Assembly: GCF_017873435.1 (NCBI RefSeq)
Contig: NZ_JAGGKG010000007.1
Span: forward strand, 124,001 to 188,000
Origin: Paenibacillus turicensis
GTDB taxonomy: Bacteria; Bacillota; Bacilli; Paenibacillales; Paenibacillaceae
Direction of reading: 5' to 3'
DNA length: 64,000 nt
The translations under genes were made by a program, and so were the position numbers. Shown piece by piece: positions 1 through 8,951 of this stretch (positions within the stretch are counted from its first letter, which is position 1; the number at the start of each line of letters is the position of its first letter). The notes under the pieces are model-generated. The model worked only from the letters and a program-made list of their open reading frames with translations. It was not told the DNA's origin and ran no database searches.

Positions 1-257
1 TTGATGATGGCATCAGGCTGTTCAACTGTAAGGAAATCGCGTGAGATGATTTCTTCTGGTGAGTAGGGGGATAAAGAATAAATACCTGGAAGATCAATAA
101 TGTAAAGCTCCTCATTGGTTTGCTTACACTTTCCTTCTCTACGTTCAACTGTAACCCCTGGCCAATTCCCCACATGGGCATTATTTCCTGTCAGTGTATT
201 AAATAATGTAGTTTTACCACTGTTGGGATTGCCAGCAAGCGCAAATCGATAGCTCAT
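1..257 (-). CDS. feoB: Ferrous iron transporter FeoB, N-terminal part (cut by window edge)
   Basis: The reverse strand encodes about 85 residues beginning MSYRFALAGNPNSGKTTLFN, and the frame runs off the left edge of the window. The P-loop (GNPNSGKTT) and the G3 motif DLPG, followed by IYSLSPYSPEE, are the G-domain hallmarks of FeoB, the inner-membrane Fe2+ transporter with a GTPase-like N-terminus. The ATG lies at 257 behind a GAAGGGAA ribosome binding site. It sits 31 nt after feoA, so the two form a feoAB operon under the Fur-type site at 546-560. The membrane domain lies outside the window, so integrity of the gene cannot be judged. Confidence 0.95.
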   Translation of the reverse strand, partial: MSYRFALAGNPNSGKTTLFNTLTGNNAHVGNWPGVTVERREGKCKQTNEELYIIDLPGIYSLSPYSPEEIISRDFLTVEQPDAII

Positions 258-288
258 GAATGGTTCGTTCCCTTCTAAAAATATAGAT

Positions 289-516
289 CTATTTTGTAAT
301 CATGATTTGATCTGCCTCAGCCTTACGGATGCTTAGCTCATACCCTCGAATATGAATTTCAATCGGATCGCCAAGAGGTGCAACCTTACGCATAATGACT
401 TGTGTACCGGGTGTAATGCCCATATCCATCAATCTTCTGCGAATAGATCCTTTTGCGCCAATGCTTGTAATCAGGGCGGTTTCGTTTGGTTTAAGCTCTT
501 TAAGTGTCTGTGTCAT
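289..516 (-). CDS. feoA: FeoA, small SH3-like ferrous iron transport protein
   Basis: A 75-residue protein with the FeoA pattern: an N-terminal LKELKPNETALITSI stretch, RRRLMDMGITPGTQV in the middle, and a closing GDPIEIHIRGYELSIRKAEADQI. FeoA is a cytoplasmic SH3-fold partner of FeoB. I start it at ATG 516 because GGAGGTG (525-531) lies 8 nt upstream. An in-frame TTG at 522 would be only 2 nt from that site. It is the first gene of a feoAB operon with feoB 31 nt downstream, and it is probably iron-repressed through the Fur-type site upstream. Confidence 0.95.
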   Translation of the reverse strand: MTQTLKELKPNETALITSIGAKGSIRRRLMDMGITPGTQVIMRKVAPLGDPIEIHIRGYELSIRKAEADQIMITK

Positions 517-545
517 GCTCAAATCACCTCCGTAAGTTTAGATAT

Positions 546-590
546 TGATAATCACTCTCAATTAGATGTAGAAATAATATATCATGGCAA
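546..590 (-). promoter_or_regulatory. feoAB promoter with Fur box
   Basis: On the reverse strand a sigma-A-like promoter can be read as TTGCCA (585-590), 18 nt, TCTAAT (561-566). Directly downstream of the -10, at 546-560, lies TGATAATCACTCTCA (forward strand), which matches 12 of 14 informative positions of the 7-1-7 Fur consensus TGATAATNATTATCA. The placement over the expected transcription start fits repression by Fe-Fur. Confidence 0.75.
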
Positions 591-693
591 TATTTTGGCT
601 ACTGTGACAATTATCACGAGCTTTTGCTTTACATTATGAATGGGCTTCAAGTAAGATGGTAAATAACATAAACACTTGGAGAGGATAAGGACG

Positions 694-1650
694 ATGAAAT
701 TAAATCAAAGTAAAATTGTAGACTGTACGATTCGTGATGGTGGCTTGGTGAACAATTGGAACTTCAGTATTGAATTTGTGCAAAAGCTGTATGCAGGCTT
801 AAATGCGGCTGGCGTTGATTATATGGAAATTGGTTATAAAAATAGTCCAAAGCTATTAAAGGGAGCAGAGTCTGCAGGCCCATGGCGATTTTTAGATGAT
901 GATTTTTTACGTAAAGTGATTCCCGAAAAAGGACATACAAAATTATCAGCACTTGTCGACATCGGACGTGTAGATGCTAACGATATTTTACCGCGTAGTG
1001 AAAGCATGATTGATCTGATTCGTGTTGCTTGCTACATTAAAGAAGTAGATAAAGGTTTGCAGCTTGTGCAGCTATTCCATGATCTTGGTTATGAAACAAC
1101 GATTAATATTATGGCGTTATCAAATGTCATGGAGCATGAGCTTCTTGAAGCGTTTGAAATGATCAAGGATAGTGTCGTAGATGTTGTTTATATTGTAGAT
1201 TCTTACGGTAGTTTGGATTACAAGGATATGGAGCATTTGATTAACAAGTTTAAAAAACACCTTCCTAATAAACGTCTTGGCGTGCATACTCATAACAACA
1301 TGCAGCTTGCATTCTCGAACACACTTGTTGCGGCTGCAAATGGAGTTGAATTGCTGGATGCTTCTGTATACGGTATGGGACGTGCAGCAGGAAATTGCCC
1401 TACGGAGCTTCTAGTAACCCATTTGAAAAATACTAACTATGAATTACGTCCTGTTTTACAAGTATTAGAGGAATTACTTGTTCCATTACGTGAAAAGGAA
1501 GAATGGGGCTACAACATTCCTTACATGATCACGGGTACGTTAGATGAGCATCCTCGTTCTGCAATGGCGCTTCGTGCTTCTGAAAATAAAGATAAGGTTG
1601 TAGATTTTTACGATAAGTTAACGACACCAGAGGTTAGCTTTGAGAAGTAA
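694..1650 (+). CDS. DRE-TIM (HMG-CoA lyase/aldolase-like) metallolyase family protein
   Basis: A 318-residue protein with the HMGL-like TIM-barrel signature near the N-terminus (DCTIRDGG, residues ~11-18) and the metal-ligand pair HTHNN near residue 200. These are the hallmarks of the family that includes 4-hydroxy-2-oxovalerate aldolase, HMG-CoA lyase and citramalate synthase. No acylating dehydrogenase partner of the catabolic aldolase is nearby, so the substrate cannot be assigned. The ATG at 694 is preferred because GGAGAGG (678-684) lies 9 nt upstream. An in-frame TTG at 676 would overlap that site. It is divergent from feoAB and appears monocistronic, followed by a hairpin at 1742-1791. 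Confidence 0.75.
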   Translation: MKLNQSKIVDCTIRDGGLVNNWNFSIEFVQKLYAGLNAAGVDYMEIGYKNSPKLLKGAESAGPWRFLDDDFLRKVIPEKGHTKLSALVDIGRVDANDILPRSESMIDLIRVACYIKEVDKGLQLVQLFHDLGYETTINIMALSNVMEHELLEAFEMIKDSVVDVVYIVDSYGSLDYKDMEHLINKFKKHLPNKRLGVHTHNNMQLAFSNTLVAAANGVELLDASVYGMGRAAGNCPTELLVTHLKNTNYELRPVLQVLEELLVPLREKEEWGYNIPYMITGTLDEHPRSAMALRASENKDKVVDFYDKLTTPEVSFEK

Positions 1651-1741
1651 AAGTTAAAAAAGCATAAGGTAAGTAATAAAAAGTAAGAATCAAGAAGTAA
1701 GAATTAAGAAGTGAAAATTATCTTGATTAATGTTCAGAAAT

Positions 1742-1800
1742 CCTCTAAAGCGGATTTTGATGTAAAGGAGTGCGTCAAGCCGTTTTAGAGGGTTTTAGTG
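1742..1800 (+). terminator. Long-loop inverted repeat after the aldolase-like gene
   Basis: Arms CCTCTAAAGCGG (1742-1753) and CCGTTTTAGAGG (1780-1791) pair with one G-U and are followed by a short T-rich run. The 26-nt loop is long for an intrinsic terminator, so the role is tentative. The rest of 1651-1921 shows no gene. Confidence 0.4.
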
Positions 1801-1921
1801 TTATGTTCACGTATTTTAAATGATTGGAAAAAAGTTTTAGAAAAAAAGTATTGCATAAATGTGTTGAACGTGATATATTATTTCTTGTCTTCAAATGGTG
1901 AATCTTAATCGCCTTTGACTT

Positions 1922-1998
1922 CGGGATGTAGCTCAGCTTGGTAGAGCACCTGGTTTGGGACCAGGGGGTCGCATGTTCAAATCGTGTCATCCCGACCA
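1922..1998 (+). tRNA. tRNA-Pro (anticodon TGG)
   Basis: A full cloverleaf is readable. The acceptor arm CGGGATG pairs with CATCCCG (1988-1994). The anticodon stem CCTGG/CCAGG holds the loop TTTGGGA with anticodon TGG (codon CCA), and the T-arm contains the GTTCAAATC pattern. The 3' CCA (1996-1998) is encoded after discriminator A. It stands 13 nt upstream of tRNA-Gly. Confidence 0.95.
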
Positions 1999-2011
1999 TA
2001 TATAAGATTAT

Positions 2012-2082
2012 GCGGGTGTAGTTCAATGGTAGAACTTCAGCCTTCCAAGCTGATAGCGTGGGTTCGATTCCCATCACCCGCT
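2012..2082 (+). tRNA. tRNA-Gly (anticodon TCC)
   Basis: The acceptor arm GCGGGTG (2012-2018) pairs with CACCCGC (2075-2081). The anticodon loop CTTCCAA inside a CAGC/GCTG stem gives anticodon TCC (codon GGA), and the T-arm is GTGGGTTCGATTCCCAT. The discriminator is T2082 and the next bases are TCA, not CCA, so the 3' CCA seems not to be encoded, unlike the neighbouring tRNA-Pro. Confidence 0.95.
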
Positions 2083-2097
2083 TCATAATGAATTCTT

Positions 2098-2126
2098 AAA
2101 AACCCTTAATAATAAGGGTTTTTTTG
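2098..2126 (+). terminator. Intrinsic terminator of the tRNA pair
   Basis: An AAACCCTTA / TAAGGGTTT hairpin with a short loop is followed by an unbroken T run, 16 nt after the tRNA-Gly end. Confidence 0.85.
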
Positions 2127-2256
2127 TTTCTGAAAATAAGATAAAAATTTGTTTTCGGTAAAATGCCAATTTTTCTCAATCTGAGTAACGTATCCAAGCG
2201 CACTATCAAAGTTTGAATATACTATCCTATCTCAATCAATAGGAGGTATAGTCAAA

Positions 2257-2682
2257 ATGCCATTATTTCTTGATGCTAGAACTTCACAGAATGCAAGTTA
2301 TGCTAACTCTATTGCAGTTCCCATTCTTGTAGTTGATACACCGGTATTATTTGGACAAATAGGCCTTACAACTACTGGAGTAGGAGCGAATCCTAGAGTA
2401 CAGTTAACAGGGACAGTTTCAGTTCAACTGCCATTGGCGCTAGTGGGGATAACCATTACAGTCGTCAGAGGCACGCTATCAACAGACCCACTCGTATATT
2501 CAGCAACTGCAACGTTTAACCTCAGCGTTCTTGCGCCACAAGTTATCACATTCTCTGCTGCTGATTTTAATCCACCTATCACTTCGGACACATTGACTTA
2601 TAGTGCATTTATTAGCTCTAACTTGCTTGGTACGATACGTGTTGGTCCAGAAAACTTTGATGGGCTACTTGCTTCTGATTAA
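2257..2682 (+). CDS. Small spore-surface candidate protein, all-beta (ExsC-like pattern)
   Basis: A 141-residue protein with no signal peptide, no cysteine, and an alternating hydrophobic/Thr/Ser pattern that suggests beta strands. It starts MPLFLDARTSQNASYANS and then runs as VPILVVDTPVLFGQIGL. This composition resembles small exosporium or coat proteins of spore formers such as ExsC, and the C-terminal domains of collagen-like spore proteins, but I cannot prove the family by eye. The start is well supported by AGGAGGT 10 nt upstream. It stands alone between the tRNA terminator and its own terminator at 2710-2741. It could instead be an unrelated small beta-sandwich protein. Confidence 0.5.
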   Translation: MPLFLDARTSQNASYANSIAVPILVVDTPVLFGQIGLTTTGVGANPRVQLTGTVSVQLPLALVGITITVVRGTLSTDPLVYSATATFNLSVLAPQVITFSAADFNPPITSDTLTYSAFISSNLLGTIRVGPENFDGLLASD

Positions 2683-2709
2683 GTAAAATCATACGCTCTT
2701 TATTAGAGT

Positions 2710-2741
2710 AACCCTCGCTTTAAGCTAGCGAGGGTTGTTTA
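2710..2741 (+). terminator. Intrinsic terminator
   Basis: A perfect 10-bp stem AACCCTCGCT (2710-2719) / AGCGAGGGTT (2727-2736) is followed by GTTTA. It closes the small spore-surface candidate gene. The T tract is short. Confidence 0.75.
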
Positions 2742-2912
2742 TGTTGTGTTTATGCTGATGAATAATTTAAACATGATTTTAAACCAAATTGGGAACAGTA
2801 ATCTTATACTTTTAGTGGTAATTGAAACGTGAAGAAAAAGATTGAAAATTTATGAAAGTTGCGTCATAATACGTTTCTGGAGTTATTATTTTGGTAGGAG
2901 ATGAAGAAGGGC

Positions 2913-4730
2913 ATGTTCGATAAAATAAAGAGATTTTTAATAGGCAGGCCGATGAAATCAACGGAGATTGAGGGGGAAAAACTAGGTAAATTAAAGGCAC
3001 TGGCTATTTTGTCATCTGATGCCTTATCTTCTGTTGCATATGGTACTGAACAGATCCTGATTGCGTTGATGGCTGTTGGTGTATCGGCTTTATGGTACTC
3101 TATTCCAATCTCGATTGCTGTACTTGGATTACTAACGATTTTAATCATCTCTTATCGGCAGACAATTTTTGCTTATCCTGGTGGTGGCGGAGCATATATT
3201 GTTGCTAAAGATAACATTGGAACCTCATCCAGTTTGATTGCTGGTGGCGCATTACTTGTTGATTATATTTTAACGGTTGCGGTAAGCTCCTCTGCAGGTA
3301 CCGATGCGATTACATCCGCATTTCCAGCGTTACATGACCACCGAGTGGCTATAGCACTAATTATGATTATATTTTTAACGATTATGAATTTAAGAGGAGT
3401 AACAGAATCTGCATCCGTATTGGCAATCCCGATTTATCTGTTTGTCGTTTCCATCTTTTTTATGATCGGTTATGGCATGATTAAATACTTTACGGGTGGT
3501 GCTGTAATGGCATCCCATGAAATTCATGCGACCGTTTCAAATGTTAGCTTGTTCTTATTGCTTAAGGCATTTAGTTCAGGCTGTTCGGCGTTAACTGGGG
3601 TTGAGGCCGTTTCAAACGCGATCCCTCACTTCCGTAAACCAGAGGAGAAAAATGCGGCGGCAACACTCATGATGATGGGGATTATTTTAGGGTTGATGTT
3701 TATTGGAATCAGCTTACTTGCTTATTGGTTTGGTGCTGTCCCAAATCCGAAGGAGACGGTGATATCCCAAATCGCAGCAGGTACCTTTGGTAGAGGTGGA
3801 ATGTATTATTTTATACAAGGGATTACAGCAATCATTTTATTCCTAGCCGCTAATACGGCTTACTCCGCATTTCCTTTGTTGTCCTTTATGTTAGCGAAGG
3901 ATAAGTACATGCCACACATGTTTATGGTGCGTGGTGACAGATTAGGTTTCTCTAACGGGATTTTATTTTTAAGTACCTTTTCGGCTATTCTTGTCATTGC
4001 GTTTGAGGGACATACAGAAAGCTTAATTCCGTTATATGCGGTGGGGGTATTTATTCCTTTTACATTGTCTCAATTTGGGATGATGCTTCGCTGGATTAGA
4101 CTTAAGCCTGAGGGTTGGGTAGTTAAACTAGTCGTGAATACGATTGGTATGCTCACAACACTATCGATTACCCTAATTTTTATTACTACAAAATTTGAAC
4201 GTGTATGGATTGTATTTATATTTTTACCAATGATGGTATATGTGTTCCATCGTATTCGTACACATTATGATAATACAGCAGACCAATTGCGTATTGATCT
4301 TGAAATAGATAAACCCATTGCAAAAGGAAATACGATTGTTATTCCAATCTCAGGAATCACACAGGTAGTTAAAAATACTGTTAGCTATGCTAAAACATTA
4401 TCTGATAATGTCGTTGCCGTATACATCGGATTTGATGATGAAGGGATTCAGAAAATGGAGCAAAAATGGGAGCAATGGAACCCTGGTATTCGTCTTATCG
4501 TGCTTAAATCAAGATATAGAAGTATTATGAGACCACTTATGAAATTTATTGAAACCGTGGAATGGAAAAAAGCAGAAGAAGATCATATTACAATTTTGAT
4601 TCCGCAGTTTATTACCAAGCATTGGTGGGAAAACCTGTTACACAACCAGACGAGTATAATGATGCGAGCGTATTTGCTAAGACATAAGGATGTTATTGTG
4701 ACTACCGTACCTTTCCGCTTGAAGAAATAA
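2913..4730 (+). CDS. kimA: KimA-type potassium importer (APC superfamily)
   Basis: About 605 residues. An APC-type membrane domain with about 12 segments occupies residues ~1-450, and a cytoplasmic domain of ~150 residues follows. Blocks such as KRFLIGRP, LSSDALSSVAYGTEQ, YPGGGGAYIV, LVDYILTVAVS, AGTDAITSAFPALHDH and KAFSSGCSALTGVEA match Bacillus subtilis KimA (formerly YdaO), a high-affinity K+/H+ symporter. Aligning the N-terminus with KimA favours ATG 2913 (MFDKIKRFLIG). The ATG at 2901 directly abuts TAGGAG and is less plausible. In B. subtilis the gene is controlled by a c-di-AMP riboswitch. I see no such motif in the ~170 nt upstream here. It is monocistronic and followed by a dispersed repeat copy. 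Confidence 0.9.
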   Translation: MFDKIKRFLIGRPMKSTEIEGEKLGKLKALAILSSDALSSVAYGTEQILIALMAVGVSALWYSIPISIAVLGLLTILIISYRQTIFAYPGGGGAYIVAKDNIGTSSSLIAGGALLVDYILTVAVSSSAGTDAITSAFPALHDHRVAIALIMIIFLTIMNLRGVTESASVLAIPIYLFVVSIFFMIGYGMIKYFTGGAVMASHEIHATVSNVSLFLLLKAFSSGCSALTGVEAVSNAIPHFRKPEEKNAAATLMMMGIILGLMFIGISLLAYWFGAVPNPKETVISQIAAGTFGRGGMYYFIQGITAIILFLAANTAYSAFPLLSFMLAKDKYMPHMFMVRGDRLGFSNGILFLSTFSAILVIAFEGHTESLIPLYAVGVFIPFTLSQFGMMLRWIRLKPEGWVVKLVVNTIGMLTTLSITLIFITTKFERVWIVFIFLPMMVYVFHRIRTHYDNTADQLRIDLEIDKPIAKGNTIVIPISGITQVVKNTVSYAKTLSDNVVAVYIGFDDEGIQKMEQKWEQWNPGIRLIVLKSRYRSIMRPLMKFIETVEWKKAEEDHITILIPQFITKHWWENLLHNQTSIMMRAYLLRHKDVIVTTVPFRLKK

Positions 4731-4763
4731 TGATCATTTTTTAATTGAAGTAAATGTATTGGT

Positions 4764-4870
4764 GGAATTTGATTTTAAAAGACAATCTTCAGAATCGCTC
4801 TGTCTCTTCGCTAGTTTGGGTTAGCGATCAAGCACTGATTTCAAGTTTGAGCCTTTTAAAGTGCTTTAAT
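4764..4870 (+). repeat. Dispersed intergenic repeat, copy A
   Basis: The core CAGAATCGCTCTGTCTCTTC, continuing as GCTAGTTTGGG and ending GAGCCTTTTAAA, recurs at 13461, on the opposite strand at 20434, and in diverged form at 57498 and at the right edge. The ends TTTAAAAG (4774-4781) and CTTTTAAA can pair, and an inner hairpin TCGCTA/TAGCGA lies inside. No coding potential is seen. Confidence 0.75.
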
Positions 4871-4906
4871 AAAGTCCCCTTATTTATCGCTTAATCATTG
4901 ATTTTC

Positions 4907-4935
4907 TTGCCATTGGAAGGAACTTCTCATATAAT
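4907..4935 (+). promoter_or_regulatory. Sigma-A promoter of pheST
   Basis: TTGCCA (4907-4912), a 17-nt spacer and a perfect TATAAT (4930-4935) place the transcript start near 4942, just before the T-box leader. Confidence 0.85.
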
Positions 4936-4941
4936 AAGTAA

Positions 4942-5250
4942 ACAAAGGTAAATGCGTGGATAGAGACAAGTAAGCTAGCAACCACTATACAGGAAGAGGG
5001 CATAATACTGAGATTGCCTTTATGGATTGGACTAACTGAAATTCCCTCTGGAGCAGTGGCTTGAACAATTGATCCTCATAAAACCCTTTTCAAGGATGGA
5101 TAAGGATGAATTCATTAGAGTTAACCGGCTGGCGAACCGTTATTTCGTAAAAGTGAGAGCAATTAATGATGGATATGACATAATAGCTCTAACAAGGGTG
5201 GTACCGCGGTCTTTTCGTCCCTTTTTTGGGAGAAAAGGCCTTTTTTGTTT
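4942..5250 (+). promoter_or_regulatory. T-box riboswitch controlling pheST
   Basis: The conserved T-box sequence AGGGTGGTACCGCG is at 5195-5208. It is followed by a terminator hairpin (GGTCTTTTC with GAAAAGGCC, then a T run, 5208-5247). Upstream, nested stems (CCACT/AGTGG and AGAGGG/CCCTCT, ~4982-5057) form stem I. A TTC triplet at 5042-5044 is a candidate Phe specifier, but I could not fold the loop with certainty. Uncharged tRNA-Phe would stabilise the antiterminator and allow pheST transcription. Confidence 0.92.
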
Positions 5251-5285
5251 GTCATGGAAACAAAACATAAGGGAGGACATGAAAC

Positions 5286-6320
5286 ATGAAGGAAAGATTA
5301 GAAGCGCTAAAGCAAGAAGCGATTGCAGGGCTTGAAGCTGTAGCGGATGCAAACATTTTAAATGATCTGCGTGTCAAATATTTAGGAAAAAAAGGGGCGC
5401 TTACTGAAATTTTGCGGGGAATGGGTGGATTAACTGCAGAGGAAAGACCCATCATCGGTCAAGTAGCAAATGAAGTGCGTAGTGCTATTGAAGGACTCAT
5501 TGAAGCAAAAAATAATCATTTCCAACAACAAGAAACGTTAGCGCGTCTTGCAAATGAAAAAATTGATGTAACATTGCCAGGTAGACAACCAAGACAAGGT
5601 GGCATTCACCCTCTAAATCAAGTCATTCAAGACATCGAAGACATTTTTATTGGAATGGGTTATCGGATTGCAGAAGGACCTGAAGTGGAAACAGATTACT
5701 ATAACTTTGAGGCACTGAATTTACCTAAAAACCATCCCGCACGCGATATGCAGGACTCCTTTTATTTAACAGAAGACCTACTTATGAGAACTCAGACTTC
5801 TCCTGTTCAGGTAAGAACGATGGAAGCGATGAAGGGGGAAGTACCCGTTAAGGTAATCTGCCCTGGACGTGTATACCGCCGTGATGATGATGATGCAACT
5901 CACTCCTTCCAGTTCCATCAGATTGAAGGGATTGTCATTGGCCCTCGTATTCGTATGAGTGATTTAAAAGGTACGTTATTGGAGTTCACACGCAAAATGT
6001 TTGGTGAGGATACACAAATTCGATTACGTCCTAGCTTTTTCCCATTCACAGAGCCAAGCGTTGAGGTAGACGTAACCTGTATGAAATGTCATGGAGATGG
6101 CTGTCGTGTATGCAAACAAACAGGCTGGCTTGAAATTTTAGGAAGTGGCATGATTCATCCACGTGTACTTGAAATGAGTGGTTATGACCCAGAGAAAGTA
6201 AGTGGGTTTGCGTTTGGTATGGGTGTAGAGCGGATTGCAATGCTGAAGTATGGTATTGATGATATTCGTTATTTCTACAACAACGACTTACGTTTCTTAG
6301 GACAATTCAAGTCACTTTAA
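5286..6320 (+). CDS. pheS: Phenylalanine--tRNA ligase alpha subunit
   Basis: A 344-residue class II aminoacyl-tRNA synthetase subunit of normal length. It has an N-terminal coiled-coil arm, then the catalytic core. [19 protein letters not shown] opens the core at about residue 111. Motif 2 lies around [20 protein letters not shown], and motif 3 is [20 protein letters not shown] near the C-terminus. It forms the alpha2-beta2 enzyme with PheT and charges tRNA-Phe. The start has GGGAGGACATGAAAC directly upstream. pheT follows after 26 nt, and both sit under the T-box leader. Confidence 0.98.
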   Translation: MKERLEALKQEAIAGLEAVADANILNDLRVKYLGKKGALTEILRGMGGLTAEERPIIGQVANEVRSAIEGLIEAKNNHFQQQETLARLANEKIDVTLPGRQPRQGGIHPLNQVIQDIEDIFIGMGYRIAEGPEVETDYYNFEALNLPKNHPARDMQDSFYLTEDLLMRTQTSPVQVRTMEAMKGEVPVKVICPGRVYRRDDDDATHSFQFHQIEGIVIGPRIRMSDLKGTLLEFTRKMFGEDTQIRLRPSFFPFTEPSVEVDVTCMKCHGDGCRVCKQTGWLEILGSGMIHPRVLEMSGYDPEKVSGFAFGMGVERIAMLKYGIDDIRYFYNNDLRFLGQFKSL

Positions 6321-6346
6321 ATGTTGGGAAAAGGAAGGGGATTATT

Positions 6347-8797
6347 ATGAAGGTATCAACACAATGGTTGGCTGACTATGTCAGTCTAGAGGATGTTAAC
6401 ATAGAGCAATTAGCTGAACAAATTACACGTTCAGGTATCGAAATTGATTCAGTAGAAAACCGCAACCAAGGCGTAAGCAAGGTTGTTGTTGGTTATGTGA
6501 AGTCGAAGGAAAAGCACCCTGATGCAGATAAATTGAATATTTGTAAGGTTGATGTAGGTGCTGAGGAAGAATTGCAAATTGTATGCGGGGCTAAAAATGT
6601 AGATGCAGGTCAAAAGGTTCCTGTTGCACTTGTAGGCGCTAAAATGCCAGGTGGACTTGAAATTAAAAAAGCGAAGCTACGTGGCGCATTGTCTCAAGGG
6701 ATGATCTGCTCTGCAAAGGAGCTTGGAATTAACGATAAGCTTCTACCTAAAGAGATACAAGAAGGAATTTTGGTTTTACCTGCTGAAACTGAGGTGGGTA
6801 CTGATGTTATTTCTTTATTAGGTCTTGATGACCAAGTGCTCGATTTTGATTTAACACCCAATCGTTCTGACTGCTTAAGTATGTTAGGTGCGGCTTATGA
6901 GGTAAGTGCTATTTTAGGACGTGAGCTTGCTTTACCTCAGCCAGACAAGGAGCTAACGGAAGGTACAGAGCCAACTGAAAATTTCATTAAAATAGGTCAA
7001 CATGATGCTGAATTGTGTAGTCATTATGCAGTGCGACATATTTCTGGCGTAAAAATTGCACCTTCTCCATTATGGCTACAAAATCGTTTAATTGCGGCGG
7101 GAATTCGCCCGATTAATAACATCGTAGACGTTACGAATTATGTCATGCTTGAATATGGTCAACCGTTACATGCGTTTGATGCAGATACAATTGCAGGTCA
7201 AACCATCGGCGTACGCAAAGGTGTAAATAAAGAGAAGTTTGTTACATTAGATGGTCAAGAGAGAGAACTTGATGAGCATGATTTGTTGATCGTAGATGGC
7301 AACAACGCTCCGATTGCATTAGCAGGGGTAATGGGGGGACTCGCAACAGAAGTTACCGATCAAACGGTAAACCTCGTGCTTGAATCAGCGAAGTTTGATG
7401 GTGGAACCGTTCGTAAAACATCCCGTAAACTAGGTCTTCGTTCAGAAGCATCGCAACGTTTTGAAAAGGAAGTTGATCCTGCACGTGTAATTCCAGCTTT
7501 GGATCGCGCAGCGGCTCTGATCGCTAAGCTTGCAGGCGGAAATATTCATAAAGGCATTGTGGAAGCGGTAGGTACACAACAACAGCCAGTCGTGCTTCAG
7601 CTTACAGTAAATAAAGTGAACGACTATTTAGGCACAAGCATTACGATCGAAGAAATTACAGGGATTTTTGGTCGTCTACACTTTGACCATAAAGAGGTTG
7701 CTCAGGATACATTAGAGATTGTTGTTCCTACAAGACGTGGAGATATTACACGTAATGTCGATTTAATTGAAGAAATCGCTAGATTATATGGATATGATAA
7801 CATCCCTGTGACAGCGATTGAAGGACCAGCTACATTAGGTGGCTATACAGGAGCTCAGCAGCTAAGACGTAACATTCGGGAAATGTTGTCTTATGCTGGA
7901 TGGTTTGAGGTTATGGGGTATTCCTTTATTCGTGAGGGAGAAGCACTTAAATTCCCACAACAGTCTGCTAACCATCAAGAGGTTAAGCTTGCTATGCCGA
8001 TGAGCGAGGATCGTAGCGTTATTCGTAGCAGCTTAATTCCAGGTTTAGTTGATATTGCTACTTATAATCACAATCGTAAGCAAAATAACTTAGCGATTTT
8101 TGAAATCGGTCATGTATTTCAATCTGAAGAAGTGAATCTTACAAAACAACCACAGGAAATTACGTTGTTATCTTTACTTTTGAGTGGAGAGCGTGAAGAA
8201 AAGTCTTGGAATGTAAGTTCTCAGCCTGTTGATTTCTATGATCTTAAAGGTGCAGTAGAGGCTATATTTATTGGATTAGGAATTGAAAATAGCATTAGCT
8301 ATGTAGCCGATGAGCCACAAGGCTTCCACCCTGGACGTTCTGCCTCTATTTATTTAACGACAGAGCAAGGTAAACAGCATATTGGTACGCTTGGTCAGCT
8401 TCATCCTGAATTCCAACAAGAGAAGGAATTGCCTGACACGTATGTGGCGGAAATTAGCTTAGAGTCACTGTATACGCATAGTGGTCATGTCGCGGTTTAT
8501 AAAGATTTACCTCGTTTCCCTGCCATGCAAAGAGATATTGCACTTGTGTTGGATCAAAACGTAGAAGTGGATAAGTTGATTACACTAATTAAACAAGAAG
8601 CAGGACAATTGCTTGAAGCTGTGGATGTGTTTGATGTGTTTACAGGTAGCAAGCTTGGTGAAAATAAAAAGAGTATCGCTATCTCCCTTGTGTACCGTCA
8701 TAAAGAGCGTACATTAACAGATGAAGAGATTACTACCTTGCATCAAAAGGTTGTTTCTTCGCTTGAACAAACTTTTAACGCAGAATTAAGAAAATAG
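6347..8797 (+). CDS. pheT: Phenylalanine--tRNA ligase beta subunit
   Basis: An 816-residue protein of normal length for bacterial PheT. It has an N-terminal EMAP-like tRNA-binding domain (residues ~40-150, with HPDADKLNICKVD), then the B3/B4 editing region (RPINNIVDVTNYVM), the B5 domain, a catalytic-like core (MLSYAGWFEVMGYSF), and a C-terminal FDX-ACB domain (YKDLPRFPAMQRDIALVLD) that binds the tRNA anticodon stem. It partners PheS. The start has AAGGAAGGGG upstream. Gene order continues to a zapA-like gene, as in other Bacilli, but without the usual rnhC. Confidence 0.98.
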   Translation: MKVSTQWLADYVSLEDVNIEQLAEQITRSGIEIDSVENRNQGVSKVVVGYVKSKEKHPDADKLNICKVDVGAEEELQIVCGAKNVDAGQKVPVALVGAKMPGGLEIKKAKLRGALSQGMICSAKELGINDKLLPKEIQEGILVLPAETEVGTDVISLLGLDDQVLDFDLTPNRSDCLSMLGAAYEVSAILGRELALPQPDKELTEGTEPTENFIKIGQHDAELCSHYAVRHISGVKIAPSPLWLQNRLIAAGIRPINNIVDVTNYVMLEYGQPLHAFDADTIAGQTIGVRKGVNKEKFVTLDGQERELDEHDLLIVDGNNAPIALAGVMGGLATEVTDQTVNLVLESAKFDGGTVRKTSRKLGLRSEASQRFEKEVDPARVIPALDRAAALIAKLAGGNIHKGIVEAVGTQQQPVVLQLTVNKVNDYLGTSITIEEITGIFGRLHFDHKEVAQDTLEIVVPTRRGDITRNVDLIEEIARLYGYDNIPVTAIEGPATLGGYTGAQQLRRNIREMLSYAGWFEVMGYSFIREGEALKFPQQSANHQEVKLAMPMSEDRSVIRSSLIPGLVDIATYNHNRKQNNLAIFEIGHVFQSEEVNLTKQPQEITLLSLLLSGEREEKSWNVSSQPVDFYDLKGAVEAIFIGLGIENSISYVADEPQGFHPGRSASIYLTTEQGKQHIGTLGQLHPEFQQEKELPDTYVAEISLESLYTHSGHVAVYKDLPRFPAMQRDIALVLDQNVEVDKLITLIKQEAGQLLEAVDVFDVFTGSKLGENKKSIAISLVYRHKERTLTDEEITTLHQKVVSSLEQTFNAELRK

Positions 8798-8951
8798 CAG
8801 GATTTTATTAAAGTCACATCGAATCTTTGTAAGTGTAACTGATTCGATGTGATTTTCGTTAACATTGTATAAATCCCATTGAATCCTTAGCTACTAGTAA
8901 AAAATCCTACACATCTAGACATCAGCGTAGTAACGAAGGAGGAACAAAGCT

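Noticed and set aside
1775-2086. A reverse-strand ORF of about 103 codons covering both tRNA genes
   Set aside because: It lies antisense to the tRNA pair, and its protein is the familiar spurious translation of tRNA sequence. No RBS supports it.
2742-2900. A c-di-AMP riboswitch ahead of kimA
   Set aside because: I looked for the conserved motif and found none in the leader. The absence is reported as a finding instead.
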